Assembly (NCBI GenBank): GCA_948957135.1
Contig: CARDBT010000009.1
Span: forward strand, 23,488-87,487
DNA from: COE1 sp910588595
GTDB lineage: Bacteria > Bacillota > Clostridia > Lachnospirales > Lachnospiraceae
DNA length: 64,000 bases
Reading direction: 5' to 3'
The position numbers and the translations under genes were made by a program. Below are positions 36,711 through 45,043 of this stretch, piece after piece (positions within the stretch are counted from its first letter, which is position 1; each line of letters starts with the position of its first letter). The notes beneath the pieces are model-generated. The model searched no databases, had not been told where the DNA came from, and was given only the letters and a program-made list of their open reading frames with translations.

Positions 36711-36801
36711 TGTGCACACGGGCACCCAGAGGAAAAATGTCAGCAAAAGCTGACGGGTGCCCGGCGCAAGTAGTGGAGAAGGTCATTCCCCTACTTGATT
36801 A
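36711..36801 (+). repeat. AGAGGAA hairpin element, copy C
   Basis: Close relative of copy A with the same stems (CGGGCACC/GGTGCCCG, GTCAGC-AAAA-GCTGAC, AGTAG...CTACT). The sequence ATCGAGAT occurs at 36699-36706 and again at 36801-36808, so the element is bracketed by an 8-bp direct repeat that may be a target duplication. Confidence 0.8.
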
Positions 36802-36837
36802 TCGAGATGTTATATATAGAAAAAAGGGAGATAGAAG

Positions 36838-38331
36838 ATGGGAAAACCAACAGGATTCATAGAGTATGAGAGAAAAACCTCGGCAGCACAGACGCCGGAG
36901 GAGCGGGTAAAGCATTTTGATGAATTCCATGAGCATCTTCCGACGGAGGAGCAGCAGAAACAGGGCGCCCGGTGCATGGAATGCGGCGTGCCGTTCTGCC
37001 AGTCGGGAATGACGATCGCGGGCATGACCTCCGGCTGTCCGCTGCACAATCTGGTGCCGGAGTGGAATGACCTGGTGTACACGGGCAACTGGGAGCGAGC
37101 CTACAACAGACTGAAAAAGACGAACAACTTCCCGGAGTTCACGTCCAGGGTGTGTCCGGCACTCTGCGAGAACGCCTGCACCTGCGGGCTGAACGGTGAC
37201 GCGGTGGCGACGAAGGAGAACGAGTATGCGATCATCGAGAATGCGTACAGGACAGGGCTTGCGGACGCGAGACCGCCCAAGGTGCGCACGAACAAGACCG
37301 TCGCGGTGGTCGGGAGCGGACCTGCCGGGCTTGCCGTGGCGGACCAGCTGAACAAGCGGGGGCACAACGTCACCGTGTTTGAGCGCAGTGACCGCCTTGG
37401 CGGGCTTCTGATGTACGGGATTCCGAACATGAAGCTCGAGAAGCACATCATCGACCGCAAGATCAGGATCATGGAGGAAGAAGGTGTGAAATTTTTCACA
37501 AACACCGATATCGGCATAGATGTCAAATCGAAGAAGCTCGTGGAGGGTTTTGACCGGATCGTGTTCGCGTGCGGCGCCTCCAATCCGAGGGACATCAATG
37601 CGCCGGGAAGGGATGCAAAGGGGATTTATTTCGCGGTGGATTTTCTGAAAGGCGTGACAAAGAGCCTGCTCGATTCCGACCTTGCGGACAACGCCTATGT
37701 GTCTGCAAAGGGAAAGGACGTGGTGATCATCGGCGGCGGTGACACCGGAAACGACTGTGTGGGCACTTCGATCCGGCTCGGCGCGAAGTCCGTGACACAG
37801 ATCGAGATGATGCCCAAAGCGCCGGATGTCAGGGCGGAGAACAATCCATGGCCGGAGTGGCCGAAGATCTGCAAGACCGATTATGGACAGGAAGAGGCGA
37901 TCGCGCTGTTTGGGCACGATCCGCGCATCTATGAGTCCACGGTCAAGGAGTTCATCAAGGACAAGAGCGGCAGTCTCTGCGGTGTGAAGATCGTGAAGCT
38001 TGCCTGGGAAAAAGATCCGGAGAGCGGCAGGCTCAACAGTAGGGAAGTCGAGGGGAGCGAGCAGGTGCTGGAGGCGCAGCTTGTGCTGGTCGCGGCGGGC
38101 TTCCTCGGCAGCCAGAAGTATGTCGCGGACGCGTTTGGGCTGGAGCTGGACGCGCGCACCAACGTAAAGACCGAACCCGGCAGATTCAGGACCAGCGCGG
38201 ACAATATCTTTGTCGCGGGAGACATGCACACCGGGCAGTCGCTCGTCGTCAAGGCGATCCGCCAGGGACGCGAGTGTGCGCGCGAAGTTGATGAGAGCCT
38301 GATGGGGTACTCGAATATGTTTGTCCAGTAA
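36838..38331 (+). CDS. gltD: Glutamate synthase small subunit
   Basis: A 497-residue FAD/NAD(P)H subunit passing electrons to GltB. N-terminal [4Fe-4S] cysteines are seen in RCMECGVPFCQSG...GCPLHN and in CPALCENACTCG. The FAD-binding GxGxxG is VVGSGPAGLAVADQL, the NADPH site is VVIIGGGDTGNDCVGT, and the FAD end motif is NIFVAGDMHTGQSLVVKAI. AAAGGGAGA precedes the start. Two inserted repeats separate it from gltB, which may weaken co-transcription. Confidence 0.97.
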   Translation: MGKPTGFIEYERKTSAAQTPEERVKHFDEFHEHLPTEEQQKQGARCMECGVPFCQSGMTIAGMTSGCPLHNLVPEWNDLVYTGNWERAYNRLKKTNNFPEFTSRVCPALCENACTCGLNGDAVATKENEYAIIENAYRTGLADARPPKVRTNKTVAVVGSGPAGLAVADQLNKRGHNVTVFERSDRLGGLLMYGIPNMKLEKHIIDRKIRIMEEEGVKFFTNTDIGIDVKSKKLVEGFDRIVFACGASNPRDINAPGRDAKGIYFAVDFLKGVTKSLLDSDLADNAYVSAKGKDVVIIGGGDTGNDCVGTSIRLGAKSVTQIEMMPKAPDVRAENNPWPEWPKICKTDYGQEEAIALFGHDPRIYESTVKEFIKDKSGSLCGVKIVKLAWEKDPESGRLNSREVEGSEQVLEAQLVLVAAGFLGSQKYVADAFGLELDARTNVKTEPGRFRTSADNIFVAGDMHTGQSLVVKAIRQGRECAREVDESLMGYSNMFVQ

Positions 38332-38662
38332 TTCAGGATTTTGGGTATGCTTTTGTCACGCTCGCATGGTAATTGTTGGCTGTTCGGTTACAATTTTGCA
38401 CACAAAATGCGAAAGGGCAAGCATTTTGGCGCATGATTTCCACTGCGTTGGCATGGGGGTGAAAAGTGACACTGTTTGCTCTGCAGTATTAAAAACATCG
38501 AACTTTTGTTGCATCAGCCTGCATACTCTGCTATAATGAACTCATTACATAACGCGGTCAGAGCACTTGCAGATAGGATCCATGACACAAAAGGAACTGT
38601 GTGCATGTGAAAGGAATATTTGGAGTGCGAAATAAAATGGGAAAGGGAAGGTGGATGGTTAT
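38332..38662. other. 331-bp intergenic region after gltD
   Basis: No gene seen. It contains one arm of a 19-bp inverted repeat (38417-38435) in a wider block of similarity to 42125-42240 in the opposite orientation. The TATAAT at 38531-38536 could serve the small gene downstream. Confidence 0.5.
38417..38435 (+). repeat. Dispersed repeat, left arm of a 3.7-kb inverted pair
   Basis: GCAAGCATTTTGGCGCATG is identical to the complement of 42148-42166. Similarity continues outside the 19 bp (TTT-CACT on one side, a GTTG-CTGTTC stretch on the other), so this is a longer decayed element. Confidence 0.7.
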
Positions 38663-38884
38663 ATGGATCGTGATAATTGTATGATCGACGAAGTATTGAG
38701 ACATCTCGACAGCGAGCTGGCACTTGGCGCTGTCCGCATGAGTGTTGTTTTCGATGACAAGGCGGAGGACGAAAAGTCCGTGTCGCACAAATGCTGTCAC
38801 AGTTACGGCAGACCAGCCACAGAGACCGTGGGACTGCTCGACATGTACACCGACATCAGCGCGGGCGTTTCGGATCGGGGATAA
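38663..38884 (+). CDS. Small conserved-looking hypothetical protein
   Basis: 73 residues from ATG 38663, with AAGGTGG 8 bases upstream. No family recognised. The N-terminal half is acidic and helical (CMIDEVLRHLDSELALGAVRMSVVFDDKAEDEK). A short CCHSYGRP patch precedes a C-terminal ETVGLLDMYTDISAG tail. It lies 82 bp before the NUDIX gene. Confidence 0.5.
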   Translation: MDRDNCMIDEVLRHLDSELALGAVRMSVVFDDKAEDEKSVSHKCCHSYGRPATETVGLLDMYTDISAGVSDRG

Positions 38885-38966
38885 TGAAAATATGAAAGGA
38901 TCGGCTGGATGATTTTACGTGAATGGAGACGAGGCTTTGCCAGGAAATGGAAGGGAAGTATACAAC

Positions 38967-39410
38967 ATGGAAACTGCGGAGAATCTTGCGTGGCAGGAAG
39001 TAAACTGTGAGCATATTGTGCGTGACGAATGGATCGATTTCCGGAAAAGTACTTACAAAATGCCAAACGGAAAAATATCCGGTCCCTATTACAGTTATTC
39101 GCGCAAAAACTATGCCATCATTGTTGCGATGACTGAGGATGATCACTATATCTGTGTCAGACAATTCAGGCAGGGGATCCGGCAGGTAACTACTGAATTC
39201 TGTGCCGGATGTATCGAGTGTGTCGACGGTGTCCCGGAGGAAGTCCTGTCCGCCGCCAAACGAGAACTTTTGGAGGAAACCGGCTATGGCTCCGATGATT
39301 GGTGCCACATGTTGACGGTTCCCTCTAATGCAACTTTGGCAGATAATTACATGAGTATCTTTGTGGCAAAAAACTGTCAAAAGATGAACAGCCAGCAGGA
39401 TCTGGATTGA
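38967..39410 (+). CDS. NUDIX hydrolase, shortened at the C-terminus
   Basis: 147 residues from ATG 38967 (GGAAGGGAAG upstream; a GTG at 38919 in the same frame is less likely). The NUDIX box is recognisable from CIECVDG through EEVLSAAKRELLEETGY, with the catalytic REL-EE residues. ADP-ribose pyrophosphatase-like enzymes of this type usually continue about 30-40 residues past the NSQQDLD point where this one stops, and a terminator follows at once. It may be a truncated but folded protein or a decaying gene. Confidence 0.75.
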   Translation: METAENLAWQEVNCEHIVRDEWIDFRKSTYKMPNGKISGPYYSYSRKNYAIIVAMTEDDHYICVRQFRQGIRQVTTEFCAGCIECVDGVPEEVLSAAKRELLEETGYGSDDWCHMLTVPSNATLADNYMSIFVAKNCQKMNSQQDLD

Positions 39411-39425
39411 ATACCCGTAAAACAA

Positions 39426-39462
39426 GGGGAACTGCATAAGTATTGCAGTTCCCCGTTTCTGT
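39426..39462. terminator. Terminator after the NUDIX gene
   Basis: Perfect 11-bp stem GGGGAACTGCA (39426-39436) with 39444-39454, then GTTTCTGTTT. It also serves the convergent cellobiose phosphorylase gene. Confidence 0.75.
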
Positions 39463-39488
39463 TTCATTTATTTGATAAAATACACAAT

Positions 39489-41924
39489 CTAGCCCATGAC
39501 GATCTCTACATTCACATCAGACTTCCCAGCCTCAAACGGGATCACGCAGCCGTCTGCCTTCACACCGTCGACAGTCATGGAAGCGACGCCCTTCTGGACG
39601 TTGTTCGGATTCTTGACTGTGATGTGATATACCACATCGCGGAACCGCCTGGTAAGTTTGAAATCCCCAAAACCTGCAGGTACGCATGGATCGACGCTTA
39701 ACCCCTTGTGTGTCGGGTACACGCCGAGGATATACTGCGAGATGTTTGTGAACGTCCATGCGGCAGTGCCGGTGAGCCAGCTGTTCTTCGCCTCGCCGTG
39801 ATACTTCGCGTCGCGCCCTGCGACCATCTGAGAGTACACATAGGGCTCTGTCCGGTGGATCTCGCTGATCTCCTCCACATATGCCGGGCAGGTCTTCTGA
39901 TAGATCTCAAATGCCCTGTCGCCGCGCCCGATGACAGTCTCGGCGATGGAAACCCACGGGTTGTTGTGGCAGAAGATACCTGCATTCTCCTTGTATCCGG
40001 GCGGATAGGATGAGATCTCGCCCAGTTCGACATGATATTTTGTGTAGGCAGGCTGCAATATCATCACACCGTACTTTGTGTCAAGTCTTTCCTTCACGGA
40101 GTCCAGCGCCTTTTCTGCCAGTCCCTCCTTCACGCCGATGCCGGCAAGCACGCAGAAGCCCTGCGGCTCGATGTAGATCTGACCTTCCTCACACTCTTTG
40201 GAGCCGACTTTGTGGCTGTATGCGTCGTAAGCCCTCACGAACCAGTCACCGTCCCAGCCGTCCTTGAGGACAGCGTCGTACATGACAGCGACCTCGTCCC
40301 GCGCGCGCTTTGCCTCGGCATCATCGCCGAGCAGCTCCGCGAGCTGTGCGTACTCCTCGCCGTACTTGACGAACATTCCGGCGATAAATACAGACTCTGC
40401 GACAGGACCCTCGCTCGGTCCGAAGGTCTGGAAGGATTCGCCCGGGTGCTCGGAGAAGCAGTTGAGGTTCAGGCAGTCATTCCAGTCGGCACGCCCGATG
40501 AGCGGCAGCTTGTGCGGTCCCTTGTGGTTCACGATATAGTCAAACGAGCGCTTCAAGTGCTCCATCAGTGATGTGGCGACGCTCATGTCATTGTCGTAGG
40601 GCACCATTTCCTGCAGGATGGACAGGTCGCCAGTCTCGCGGATATAGGCGCTCGTGCCTGCGATCAGCCACAGCGGATCGTCGTTGAAGCCGCTTCCGAT
40701 ATCGGAGTTGCCCTTCTTGGTGAGCGGCTGGTACTGATGGTAGGCGCTTCCGTCCTGGAACTGCGTCGAGGCGATATCGATGATGCGTTCGCGCGCGCGG
40801 TCAGGGATCAGGTGCACGAAACCGAGCAGATCCTGGCAGGAATCCCGAAAGCCCATACCGCGTCCGATGCCGGACTCATAGTAGGAGGCAGAGCGGCTCA
40901 TGTTGAACGTCACCATGCACTGGTACTGGTTCCAGATATTGACCATTCTGTTGACCTTCTCGTTGGAGGATTCGACGACATAGCGGCCAAGCAGGTCTTT
41001 CCAGTAGTCATTCAGCTCCGCAAATGCCCGCTCGACAGCGGCGTCGGAGTTGTACTTTGCGATCATCGCGTCCGCAGGTTTCTTGTTCACCACGTTCGGC
41101 GCCTCGAATTTCTCCTCGACAGGGTTCTCCAGATAGCCCAGAAGAAACACATACGCTTTCTCCTCGCCGGGCGCGAGTGTGATGTCGATCTGGTGTGCGG
41201 CGATCGGGGACCAGCCGCTTGCCATCGAGTTTGTACATTTGCCGGCCAGAACAGCCTCGGGCTTGTCCGCGCCGTTGTAAGTGCCGATAAAGTTGTCGCG
41301 GATCGTGTCAAAGCCGTCAACGTCCGTGTTTACCGTATAGACTGCATAGTGGTTTCTGCGCTCGCGGTACTCTGTCTTGTGGTAGATGGCAGAGCCGATC
41401 ACTTCCACTTCGCCGGTGCTCAGATTCCGCTGGAAATTTCTGGAGTCGTCATCGGCGTTCCACAGGCACCATTCCACATAGGAGAAGAGCGAGATCTTCT
41501 TTTCAGAAGCGGAGTTATTCCTGATCTTCACATGTGAGAGCTCGCAGTTGTCGTTCATCGGGACAAACGTGAGAACGGAAGCCTGCACATCGTTCCTGGA
41601 GGCGGTGAAGCGGCTGTAGCCGATCCCGTGGCGGCACTCGTAGGCGTCAAGTTCCGTCTTGGTCGGCTGCCAGCCCGGATTCCAGATGGTATCGCCGTCT
41701 TTTATGTAGAAATATTTGCCGTTGGTATCGTAGGGAACATCGTTGTAGCGGTAGCGCGTCAGCCTTAAAAGCTTTGCGTCCTTGTAGAAGGTGTAGCCGC
41801 CGCAGGTGTTTGAGATCAGTGTGAAGAATTCCTTGCAGCCCAGATAGTTGATCCACGGGAGCGGGGTCTTGGGGGTGGTGATGACGTATTCGCGGTTTGC
41901 GTCGTCAAAGTATCCAAATTTCAT
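39489..41924 (-). CDS. Cellobiose phosphorylase (GH94)
   Basis: An 811-residue cytoplasmic enzyme splitting cellobiose with phosphate to glucose 1-phosphate and glucose. The start at 41924 (MKFGYFDDANREYVI) is chosen from the family N-terminus and the AAGGAG site; the frame runs open further upstream. Family landmarks are LPWINYLG, YECRHGIGYSRF, NYQCMVTFNMSRSASYYESGIGRGMGFRDS-type segments (catalytic Asp in GFRDSCQD), FNDDPLWLI and RADWNDCLNLN. It resembles clostridial cellobiose phosphorylases along its whole length. It is transcribed divergently from a LacI regulator, with shared operator-like sites. Confidence 0.93.
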   Translation of the reverse strand: MKFGYFDDANREYVITTPKTPLPWINYLGCKEFFTLISNTCGGYTFYKDAKLLRLTRYRYNDVPYDTNGKYFYIKDGDTIWNPGWQPTKTELDAYECRHGIGYSRFTASRNDVQASVLTFVPMNDNCELSHVKIRNNSASEKKISLFSYVEWCLWNADDDSRNFQRNLSTGEVEVIGSAIYHKTEYRERRNHYAVYTVNTDVDGFDTIRDNFIGTYNGADKPEAVLAGKCTNSMASGWSPIAAHQIDITLAPGEEKAYVFLLGYLENPVEEKFEAPNVVNKKPADAMIAKYNSDAAVERAFAELNDYWKDLLGRYVVESSNEKVNRMVNIWNQYQCMVTFNMSRSASYYESGIGRGMGFRDSCQDLLGFVHLIPDRARERIIDIASTQFQDGSAYHQYQPLTKKGNSDIGSGFNDDPLWLIAGTSAYIRETGDLSILQEMVPYDNDMSVATSLMEHLKRSFDYIVNHKGPHKLPLIGRADWNDCLNLNCFSEHPGESFQTFGPSEGPVAESVFIAGMFVKYGEEYAQLAELLGDDAEAKRARDEVAVMYDAVLKDGWDGDWFVRAYDAYSHKVGSKECEEGQIYIEPQGFCVLAGIGVKEGLAEKALDSVKERLDTKYGVMILQPAYTKYHVELGEISSYPPGYKENAGIFCHNNPWVSIAETVIGRGDRAFEIYQKTCPAYVEEISEIHRTEPYVYSQMVAGRDAKYHGEAKNSWLTGTAAWTFTNISQYILGVYPTHKGLSVDPCVPAGFGDFKLTRRFRDVVYHITVKNPNNVQKGVASMTVDGVKADGCVIPFEAGKSDVNVEIVMG

Positions 41925-42030
41925 AGCGCATTTCTCCTTGTCAAAGATAGATTGAAAATAGGTTTTCCGCACACGCCGATGCGGGTAATATACTGTTTTG
42001 CGAAACAATGTGCATCGGCGGAATGTTGTT

Positions 42031-42046
42031 ACGAAAACGTTTAAGT
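42031..42046 (-). promoter_or_regulatory. LacI-type operator candidate upstream of the cellobiose phosphorylase
   Basis: ACGAAAACGTTTAAGT contains the AAACGTTT core dyad. It lies about 107 bp from the phosphorylase start and matches a second site before the lacI-family gene. Confidence 0.6.
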
Positions 42047-42147
42047 AACCTTATATGCTAAATCTATCACAAGACTTTCACAAAAGCAAGATAAAAATCA
42101 GACAAATGGATAAATATTTGAGGTTAGCCCGTTAAAGTAGTGAAAAA

Positions 42148-42166
42148 CATGCGCCAAAATGCTTGC
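42148..42166 (-). repeat. Dispersed repeat, right arm of the 3.7-kb inverted pair
   Basis: Exact 19-bp complement of 38417-38435, in the divergent promoter region between the phosphorylase and its regulator. Confidence 0.7.
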
Positions 42167-42292
42167 TGTTTACGCCTTCAATGTTTATAATGCTGTCGAA
42201 ATAATTTGGGGCGTGAACAGCAACTATTTGAGGAATGTTGGGAGCGCTGGGCACGAAGCGCTTGCGCCGGTATGCGTGTTGGTGTATGATAT

Positions 42293-42306
42293 ACGTAAAC
42301 GTTTAA
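42293..42306 (+). promoter_or_regulatory. LacI-type operator candidate upstream of the regulator gene
   Basis: ACGTAAACGTTTAA shares the core AAACGTTTAA with the site at 42031-42046 and lies 51 bp before the regulator start, which fits autoregulation. Confidence 0.6.
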
Positions 42307-42356
42307 GAAAAATGGCTTCCACGGCTTTTGTGATCTCACGTGAAGGGAGGAAGGAT

Positions 42357-43370
42357 ATGGTTTCCATGAAAGACATCGCTGCTGCGTGCGGCGTATCTGT
42401 CGCGACAGTCAGCAAGGCGCTCAACGACCACAAGGATATCGGCGGGGAGACCAAGGAGAGAGTCCGGCGCGCGGCGAAGGCGCTTGGCTATTATCCGAAT
42501 GCGTCGGCGCGGGCGCTCAAGACGCGCAGGACTTACAATCTCGGGGTATTGTACAAGGAGGAATCCGGGAGCGGGCTGACGCACGGGTATTTTTCGGGCG
42601 TGCTCGAATCCTTCAGAAATACGGCGGAGAATGCCGGGTATGACATCACTTTTTTGAGCAACTCGAAGAAGCGCAAGGACCGGATGTCCTACCTCGAGCA
42701 CACCCTTTACCGCGGAATGGACGGTGTGCTGATCGCGGTCGCGGACCACAGCGACGCCGAGGTTGCGGAGCTGCTGGCGAGCGATCTGCCGGTGGTCACA
42801 ATCGACTATGTGTATAACGGCAGGATCTCTGTCATGTCAGACAACATCGCCGGCATGGAATCCCTGCTCTCGTATATTTACGCGCAGGGACACCGAAAGA
42901 TCGCATATATTTACGGTGAGGATTCCATGGTGACGACCAACAGGCTTTCGGCGTATTACCGCTTTCATGAGAAGAAGGGGCTGGCAGTCAGGGAGGAATA
43001 TCTCCAGAGGGGAAAGTACAGGGACTCCCACACGGCGAGGATCCTCACCAGCCGGCTGCTGGAGCTGGAGCAGCCCCCGACCTGCATCGTGTACGCGGAT
43101 GATTTCTCGGCGATCGGCGGCATGAACGCGATCAAAGACAGGGGATTGCGGATACCGCAGGATATCTCGATCGGGGGATATGACGGCATCACGATGGCAT
43201 CACAGCTGGAACCGCAGCTTGCGACATACAGGCAGGACACTGGCAGGATCGGCGGGATCGCGGCAGAGAAGCTGATCAGCCTGATCGAGAATCCAAAGGC
43301 GACGCCCATTTGCCAGTATCTGGTGAACGGGGAATTGATCGCGGGCGGGTCAGTTTCGAAAATGGTATAA
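42357..43370 (+). CDS. LacI family transcriptional regulator
   Basis: 337 residues from ATG 42357, chosen because GGGAGGAAGG precedes it and the helix-turn-helix begins at once (VSMKDIAAACGVSVATVSKALNDHKDIGGETKERVRRAAKALGYYPNASARALKTRRT). The periplasmic-binding-protein-like effector domain follows (NLGVLYKEESGSG ... PQDISIGGYDGITMASQLEPQLATYRQD). The gene is divergent from cellobiose phosphorylase, so a cello-oligosaccharide effector is the natural guess. Confidence 0.92.
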   Translation: MVSMKDIAAACGVSVATVSKALNDHKDIGGETKERVRRAAKALGYYPNASARALKTRRTYNLGVLYKEESGSGLTHGYFSGVLESFRNTAENAGYDITFLSNSKKRKDRMSYLEHTLYRGMDGVLIAVADHSDAEVAELLASDLPVVTIDYVYNGRISVMSDNIAGMESLLSYIYAQGHRKIAYIYGEDSMVTTNRLSAYYRFHEKKGLAVREEYLQRGKYRDSHTARILTSRLLELEQPPTCIVYADDFSAIGGMNAIKDRGLRIPQDISIGGYDGITMASQLEPQLATYRQDTGRIGGIAAEKLISLIENPKATPICQYLVNGELIAGGSVSKMV

Positions 43371-43470
43371 TATTTTAAAAAATTTTATAATTCGTTAATT
43401 TACCTTAGATGTATCGTATGGTAGGATAGGATATAAGGATTTGGAGACAAATGAAAAGCGGGGCAGTGAC

Positions 43471-43857
43471 ATGGCAGGAATATTGTACGATGCCAGACGC
43501 ATCAAGGCGTATGAGGGACTACTGGCACTTGGAGAGATCGCAGATGAGACCAGGCAGTGGTGTGATGAACTCTGGGAGGAGCTTGTTTTTGACACAGAGC
43601 TTCTGGAAGAGCTTGTTTTTTTCATGGAGCATCATTGTCTGAAGGATAAGGTGCGCTGTGAGGGCTATGGACTCACGGATCTGTATATATGGCAGATGAA
43701 CAGATATAATATCATCGGCGATTCCGGGAAGAACACAGATGCCTGCAACAAGGACAGGATGGTGCTTCACGCATTTCGGGATATGATTGATATGAAAAAA
43801 GAACCCGCGGTATATGTAAAGAGGATGACGATGGGCAGAGGGATGGATCAGGCATAG
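43471..43857 (+). CDS. Hypothetical protein
   Basis: 128 residues from ATG 43471; the family is not recognised. All-helical, acidic N-terminal half (ADETRQWCDELWEELVFDTELLEELVFFMEHH) with a basic C-terminus (YVKRMTMGRGMDQA). It precedes the HAAS-domain gene by 19 bp and may be co-transcribed with it. Confidence 0.65.
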   Translation: MAGILYDARRIKAYEGLLALGEIADETRQWCDELWEELVFDTELLEELVFFMEHHCLKDKVRCEGYGLTDLYIWQMNRYNIIGDSGKNTDACNKDRMVLHAFRDMIDMKKEPAVYVKRMTMGRGMDQA

Positions 43858-43876
43858 ACGATGAGGTGGGGATATT

Positions 43877-44380
43877 ATGAACTGTGAGGATTTTTTGAGA
43901 CAATTTCGGGATGCTCTTGATGGAAAAGTATCAGAGAACATGATACAGGACAATGTGAATTATTACAGGACATATATTAACAGTCAGACTGCGGGCGGCA
44001 GGAGTGAGGCTGATGTGCTCAGGATGCTCGGCGATCCGAGGCTCCTGGCAAAGACGATCGAGGAGAGCAGTAAGTTTGCGTCCGGCAATGGAAGCCGGAG
44101 TGCAGGCGGGTTCAACAGCAATGGCAGCTATGCGGATCCAGATCACGCCAATTACAGCTACGCAGGAAATGCAGGGCGTGATTATACGGATTCGTCAGAT
44201 GAAAAGCGAGTCAGGATTCCCGCCTGGCTGTTTACCTGTATCGTGGTGGTTGTGATCTGTCTGGTGCTCTCTGTCGTGTTCCGCGTATTTGTGTTTCTGG
44301 TGCCGTATATCATGGTATTTCTGCTGGCGGGATTCCTGGTCAGGACAGTCCGTAGCTGGTGGCATGGCAGGGATCTGTAG
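43877..44380 (+). CDS. Membrane protein with N-terminal HAAS/DUF1700-like domain
   Basis: 167 residues. The first 65 residues resemble the HAAS signalling domain (MNCEDFLRQFRDALDGKVSENMIQDNVNYYRTYI...EADVLRMLGDPRLLAKTI). A Gly/Ser/Asn-rich linker follows, then two hydrophobic helices (FTCIVVVVICLVLSVVFRVFVFLVPYIMVFLLAGFLVRTV). HAAS domains usually work with PadR-type regulators or in the cell envelope; no PadR gene is next to it. AGGTGGGG precedes the start. Confidence 0.7.
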   Translation: MNCEDFLRQFRDALDGKVSENMIQDNVNYYRTYINSQTAGGRSEADVLRMLGDPRLLAKTIEESSKFASGNGSRSAGGFNSNGSYADPDHANYSYAGNAGRDYTDSSDEKRVRIPAWLFTCIVVVVICLVLSVVFRVFVFLVPYIMVFLLAGFLVRTVRSWWHGRDL

Positions 44381-44390
44381 GATGAAGGCG

Positions 44391-44460
44391 GGATAACCCG
44401 CAGAGCTGTATAATTCCTCTGCACGGGGCTGTGCGATCGAGCAGGGGAACGATCTGTGCA
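44391..44460 (-). repeat. AGAGGAA hairpin element, copy E (minus strand)
   Basis: Read on the minus strand it shows the 3-prime end of one unit (GTTCCCCTGCTCGATCG, as in TTCCCCTACTCGATTG of B1). Directly after comes the start of the next unit, CACAGCCCCGTGCAGAGGAA, matching B1. It is a diverged head-to-tail fragment. Confidence 0.6.
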
Positions 44461-44483
44461 TTCACGGGACTGTGCATAAAATG

Positions 44484-44510
44484 AAAAACGACCACGCAGT
44501 GGTCGTTTTT
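44484..44510. terminator. Strong bidirectional terminator
   Basis: Perfect 12-bp stem AAAAACGACCAC-GCA-GTGGTCGTTTTT, about 100 bp after the HAAS-domain gene. Confidence 0.85.
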
Positions 44511-44833
44511 CGTTAAGGGGAGTATAAATAATTAATATATAAGGGTTGTAAAGAGGATTGAAGGAGTATCTCTTTACTGATTTCAGTATAGCAAGAGTAG
44601 CTGCAAAGGTCAACTGATTTCTGAAAATAAAACCTACCAAACAATAATTATCAGATTTGGGCAGTGTTTCCAAAGTTAACAAGATATGTAAATTAAATTT
44701 GATGTATAAAATTGTGCGTTTAAGCAAATCATATCTGTGTAGCATATAAAGTGCTGAGGACATACAAAAATGCAGGTGCAGCTGTATGTCAGAAAAAAGG
44801 GAGCATATTCCCAAAAAATTTGGAGGTATCATT
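44511..44833. other. AT-rich intergenic region before the Asn-rich peptide
   Basis: About 320 bp with no convincing gene on either strand; probably the promoter and leader of the Asn-rich peptide gene. The only landmark is the GGAGGTATC ribosome binding site near the end. Confidence 0.4.
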
Positions 44834-44992
44834 ATGGCTGGAACAAACAACAACTACGATCAGAACAAGTCAAATAACAACTCACAGAATTCTCAGAACT
44901 CACAGAATTCTCAGAACAGCACAAACAACAGCAACTCTGACAACAACCAGAAGAATTGCAAGAACAGCACAAACAACAATAACAACAGGTAA
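44834..44992 (+). CDS. Asparagine-rich small protein
   Basis: 52 residues from ATG 44834, behind GGAGGTATCATT; the in-frame ATG at 44786 lacks such a site. About half the residues are Asn, with Gln and Ser in a repeated SQN pattern (SQNSQNSQNSQNS) and one Cys. No domain can be assigned. The composition is like low-complexity, prion-like or spore-associated small proteins; none of these roles is shown by sequence. It is a stand-alone gene with its own terminator. Confidence 0.65.
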   Translation: MAGTNNNYDQNKSNNNSQNSQNSQNSQNSTNNSNSDNNQKNCKNSTNNNNNR

Positions 44993-45013
44993 GCTGTGCT
45001 GGATCAGGAGAAG

Positions 45014-45042
45014 GCGGGACTTGGGAACAGGTCCCGCTTTTT
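45014..45042 (+). terminator. Terminator after the Asn-rich peptide gene
   Basis: GCGGGAC (45014-45020) with GTCCCGC (45031-45037) followed by TTTTT. Confidence 0.8.
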
Positions 45043-45043
45043 C

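Noticed and set aside
27516..36801. CRISPR array made of the AGAGGAA repeats
   Set aside because: Copies are kilobases apart, stems differ in sequence, no regular spacers and no cas genes are present.
36799..38229. 476-codon minus-strand frame opposite gltD
   Set aside because: Shadow of the high-GC third positions of gltD; no domain or start signal.
42159..42356. N-terminal extension of the LacI-type regulator
   Set aside because: It would begin inside the dispersed repeat and run through the operator; the helix-turn-helix starts right after ATG 42357, which has a good ribosome site.
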